Source: Candidatus Curtissbacteria bacterium (GTDB lineage Bacteria; Patescibacteriota; Microgenomatia; Curtissbacterales; GWA2-41-24). From it: DNA of 7,129 nucleotides. Below the pieces are notes generated by a model. The model ran no database searches, was not told where the DNA came from, and was given only the letters and a program-made list of their open reading frames with translations. Position 1 is the first letter of the stretch. Each line of letters starts with the position of its first letter. Both the position numbers and the translations under genes were made by a program. Positions 6,162-7,129 of this stretch are shown one piece after another. The stretch spans positions 1 to 7,129 of the forward strand of contig JACPKK010000039.1 of assembly GCA_016187105.1 (NCBI GenBank), in the 5' to 3' direction.

Positions 6162-7129
6162 ATGTACGCGCAAGTCGTCGTCCTAACTTACCAACCGCCG
6201 GAAATTGATTCCTATACTTACGAAATCCCGAAAAGTTTAAACGCAAAAATCGGCCAGTTGGTTTCTGTCCCCTTTGGTAAGCGCAACCCTCAAGGAATCA
6301 TTTTATCTATTAACAGTCGTCATCCTGGAGGGAGTGAAACGACCGATAGGATCTCAAGATCAGATTCTATCGACCCTTCGGGTCTCCAGAATGACAAAGT
6401 ACTAAAGATCAAGCCCATTAACTCGATACTTCTCGATCAGCCAATCTTTCTCCCTTACCAAATCGAACTTCTCAAATGGATGTCCGCCTACTACATTGCC
6501 CCAATGGCCAACTGCGTAAAGGCAATTCTTCCAGAATTGCCTAGTAAATCGAAAATCGTAAATAGTAAATGGAAAGAATCCATTCACCTAGACCCGCAGT
6601 CCGAAGGACGAGGATCGCATGGCTCTGTATATTCACCATTCACCATTCACCAAACTCTAGTCCTCGTCCCCAATATTGACAGAATCCCGGAAACCCTCGC
6701 CAATTTCCCCCAGGCAAAAAATTACGTTCTCTATCATAACCAGCTAAAAACTTCCGAGAAGTTTGCCGCCTGGCAAAAAATTTTATCGGGGGGGTGTGAT
6801 TTTATTTTCGGTTCCCGCCTGGCAATTTTTACCCCCTGCCCCAACCTTAAAAAGATAATTATTTTTGATGAACATGACGGCGCTTACAAAGACGAACGCT
6901 CGCCGTATTTTGATACTTTAACTATCGCTGAAAAAATATCGGAGCTTACAAAATCCAAAATCGAAATCATCGACTTGTCACCGCGCGTTACAACTTATCA
7001 CCTTTTCCGTCATTCTGGGGACGAGCGAAGTCGAAGACTCCGAGTGAAATCGAAGAGCGAGAACTCCAGAATCAAACAAATCAGATTCTGGACAGGCCAG
7101 AATGACAAAGCACTAACTGTCCCCACAAA
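6162..7129 (+). CDS. priA: PriA-like primosomal protein N', N-terminal part, helicase motifs degenerate, cut by window edge
   Basis: 322 codons, open to the right edge. PriA normally reloads the replicative helicase at stalled forks, using an N-terminal DNA-binding domain and a superfamily 2 helicase core. The start (MYAQVVVLTY...SYTYEIP), GQLVSVPFGKRNPQGIIL, and the winged-helix-like stretch LLKWMSAYYIAPMANCVKAILP match PriA N-terminal regions. Helicase lobe 1 is recognisable from TLVLVPNI through FGSRLAIFTP to IIIFDEHDGAYKDERSP. The Walker A segment (GVTGSGKTE) is missing and its place is taken by about 36 residues of repeat-derived sequence. Motif II DEEHD is shortened to DEHD, and motif III SATPS reads LSPRV. 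The protein is probably not an active helicase, though it may still bind DNA. The zinc-binding and C-terminal parts lie outside the window. Three repeat patches sit in frame. Intact but divergent protein and decaying pseudogene are both possible; the long open frame and conserved blocks favour an expressed protein. Confidence 0.8.
   Translation, partial: MYAQVVVLTYQPPEIDSYTYEIPKSLNAKIGQLVSVPFGKRNPQGIILSINSRHPGGSETTDRISRSDSIDPSGLQNDKVLKIKPINSILLDQPIFLPYQIELLKWMSAYYIAPMANCVKAILPELPSKSKIVNSKWKESIHLDPQSEGRGSHGSVYSPFTIHQTLVLVPNIDRIPETLANFPQAKNYVLYHNQLKTSEKFAAWQKILSGGCDFIFGSRLAIFTPCPNLKKIIIFDEHDGAYKDERSPYFDTLTIAEKISELTKSKIEIIDLSPRVTTYHLFRHSGDERSRRLRVKSKSENSRIKQIRFWTGQNDKALTVPT
6319..6395. repeat. 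Terminal-inverted-repeat element, copy 1, inside priA-like gene
   Basis: A 77-bp hairpin element. Its ends are GTCATCCTGGAG and CTCCAGAATGAC (11 of 12 complementary), and its inner arms CGATAGGATCT and AGATTCTATCG (10 of 11). It shares end sequences with copy 2 at 7009-7106. It is read in frame as RHPGG...LQNDKVL and lies in a loop between GIILSI and VLKIKPI of the DNA-binding domain. Confidence 0.75.
6541..6651. repeat. Composite repeat patch replacing the Walker A region of the priA-like gene
   Basis: It contains TCGTAAATAGTAAATGG (an inverted relative of the repeat upstream of the gene), a small GTCC-GAA-GGAC hairpin at about 6600-6610, and three exact tandem copies of the 7-mer ATTCACC (6631-6651), with a fourth isolated copy at 6582-6588. 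It is read in frame through SKIVNSKWKE to YSPFTIHQ. Normal PriA would have the nucleotide-binding P-loop in this interval. Confidence 0.65.
7009..7106. repeat. Terminal-inverted-repeat element, copy 2, inside priA-like gene
   Basis: A 98-bp element with perfect 10-bp ends GTCATTCTGG and CCAGAATGAC and inner complementary words CCAGAATC and GATTCTGG. Ends and 3' flank (CCAGAATGACAAAG then C or T then ACTAA) match copy 1, but the interior differs. It is read in the same phase as copy 1, as RHSGDE...GQNDKAL, right after the motif III position. Confidence 0.75.

Noticed and set aside
6402..6587. Minus-strand open frame of 61 codons within the priA-like gene
   Set aside because: The plus strand encodes PriA-like sequence there; the frame includes repeat-derived codons and has no recognisable content.
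6541..6655. CRISPR-like array suggested by repeated ATTCACC units
   Set aside because: The units are 7 bp, directly adjacent and without spacers, which is a simple tandem repeat.

Overview
The window looks like a chromosomal segment of a small-genome bacterium of the Candidate Phyla Radiation (Patescibacteria), possibly near Microgenomates. This is an inference. It rests on a minimal rod-shape cluster (mreB directly followed by a PBP2 gene), an O-antigen-ligase-type membrane protein with a TPR tail, glyA next to folD, a PriA-like protein that has lost its helicase motifs, no recognisable Shine-Dalgarno at any of six starts, and many short palindromic or tandem repeats that spill into coding sequence. 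UGA is used as a stop codon, so the UGA-glycine code of Gracilibacteria and Absconditabacteria does not apply. No 16S rRNA or ribosomal protein is present to fix the taxonomy.

Layout. Minus strand, 1-1432: mreB (383-1432), then 9 nt later a PBP2 (mrdA-type) gene that runs off the left edge. They share a strong sigma70-type promoter (1447-1475) and encode the actin-like scaffold and the transpeptidase of the elongation machinery. Plus strand, 1495-7129: an O-antigen ligase/polymerase-like membrane protein (1495-3585), an AT-rich spacer, serine hydroxymethyltransferase glyA (3708-5027), a spacer holding a dispersed repeat, bifunctional folD (5219-6058), a spacer with a perfect 26-bp palindrome, and the N-terminal 322 codons of a PriA-like protein (6162 to the right edge). 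GlyA and FolD are consecutive one-carbon enzymes: GlyA makes 5,10-methylene-THF from serine and FolD oxidises and hydrolyses it to 10-formyl-THF.

Most interesting theme. Short repeats of intergenic type lie inside reading frames without breaking them. Two copies of one terminal-inverted-repeat element sit in the PriA-like gene in the same reading phase. A composite repeat patch sits where its Walker A motif should be. A palindrome-bearing insert of about 190 nt lies in a loop of the ligase-like protein, and a 14-bp tandem repeat lies in folD. This resembles the protein-coding palindromic elements described in Rickettsia, but the element families look different. No CRISPR array, tRNA, rRNA, transposase or phage gene was seen.
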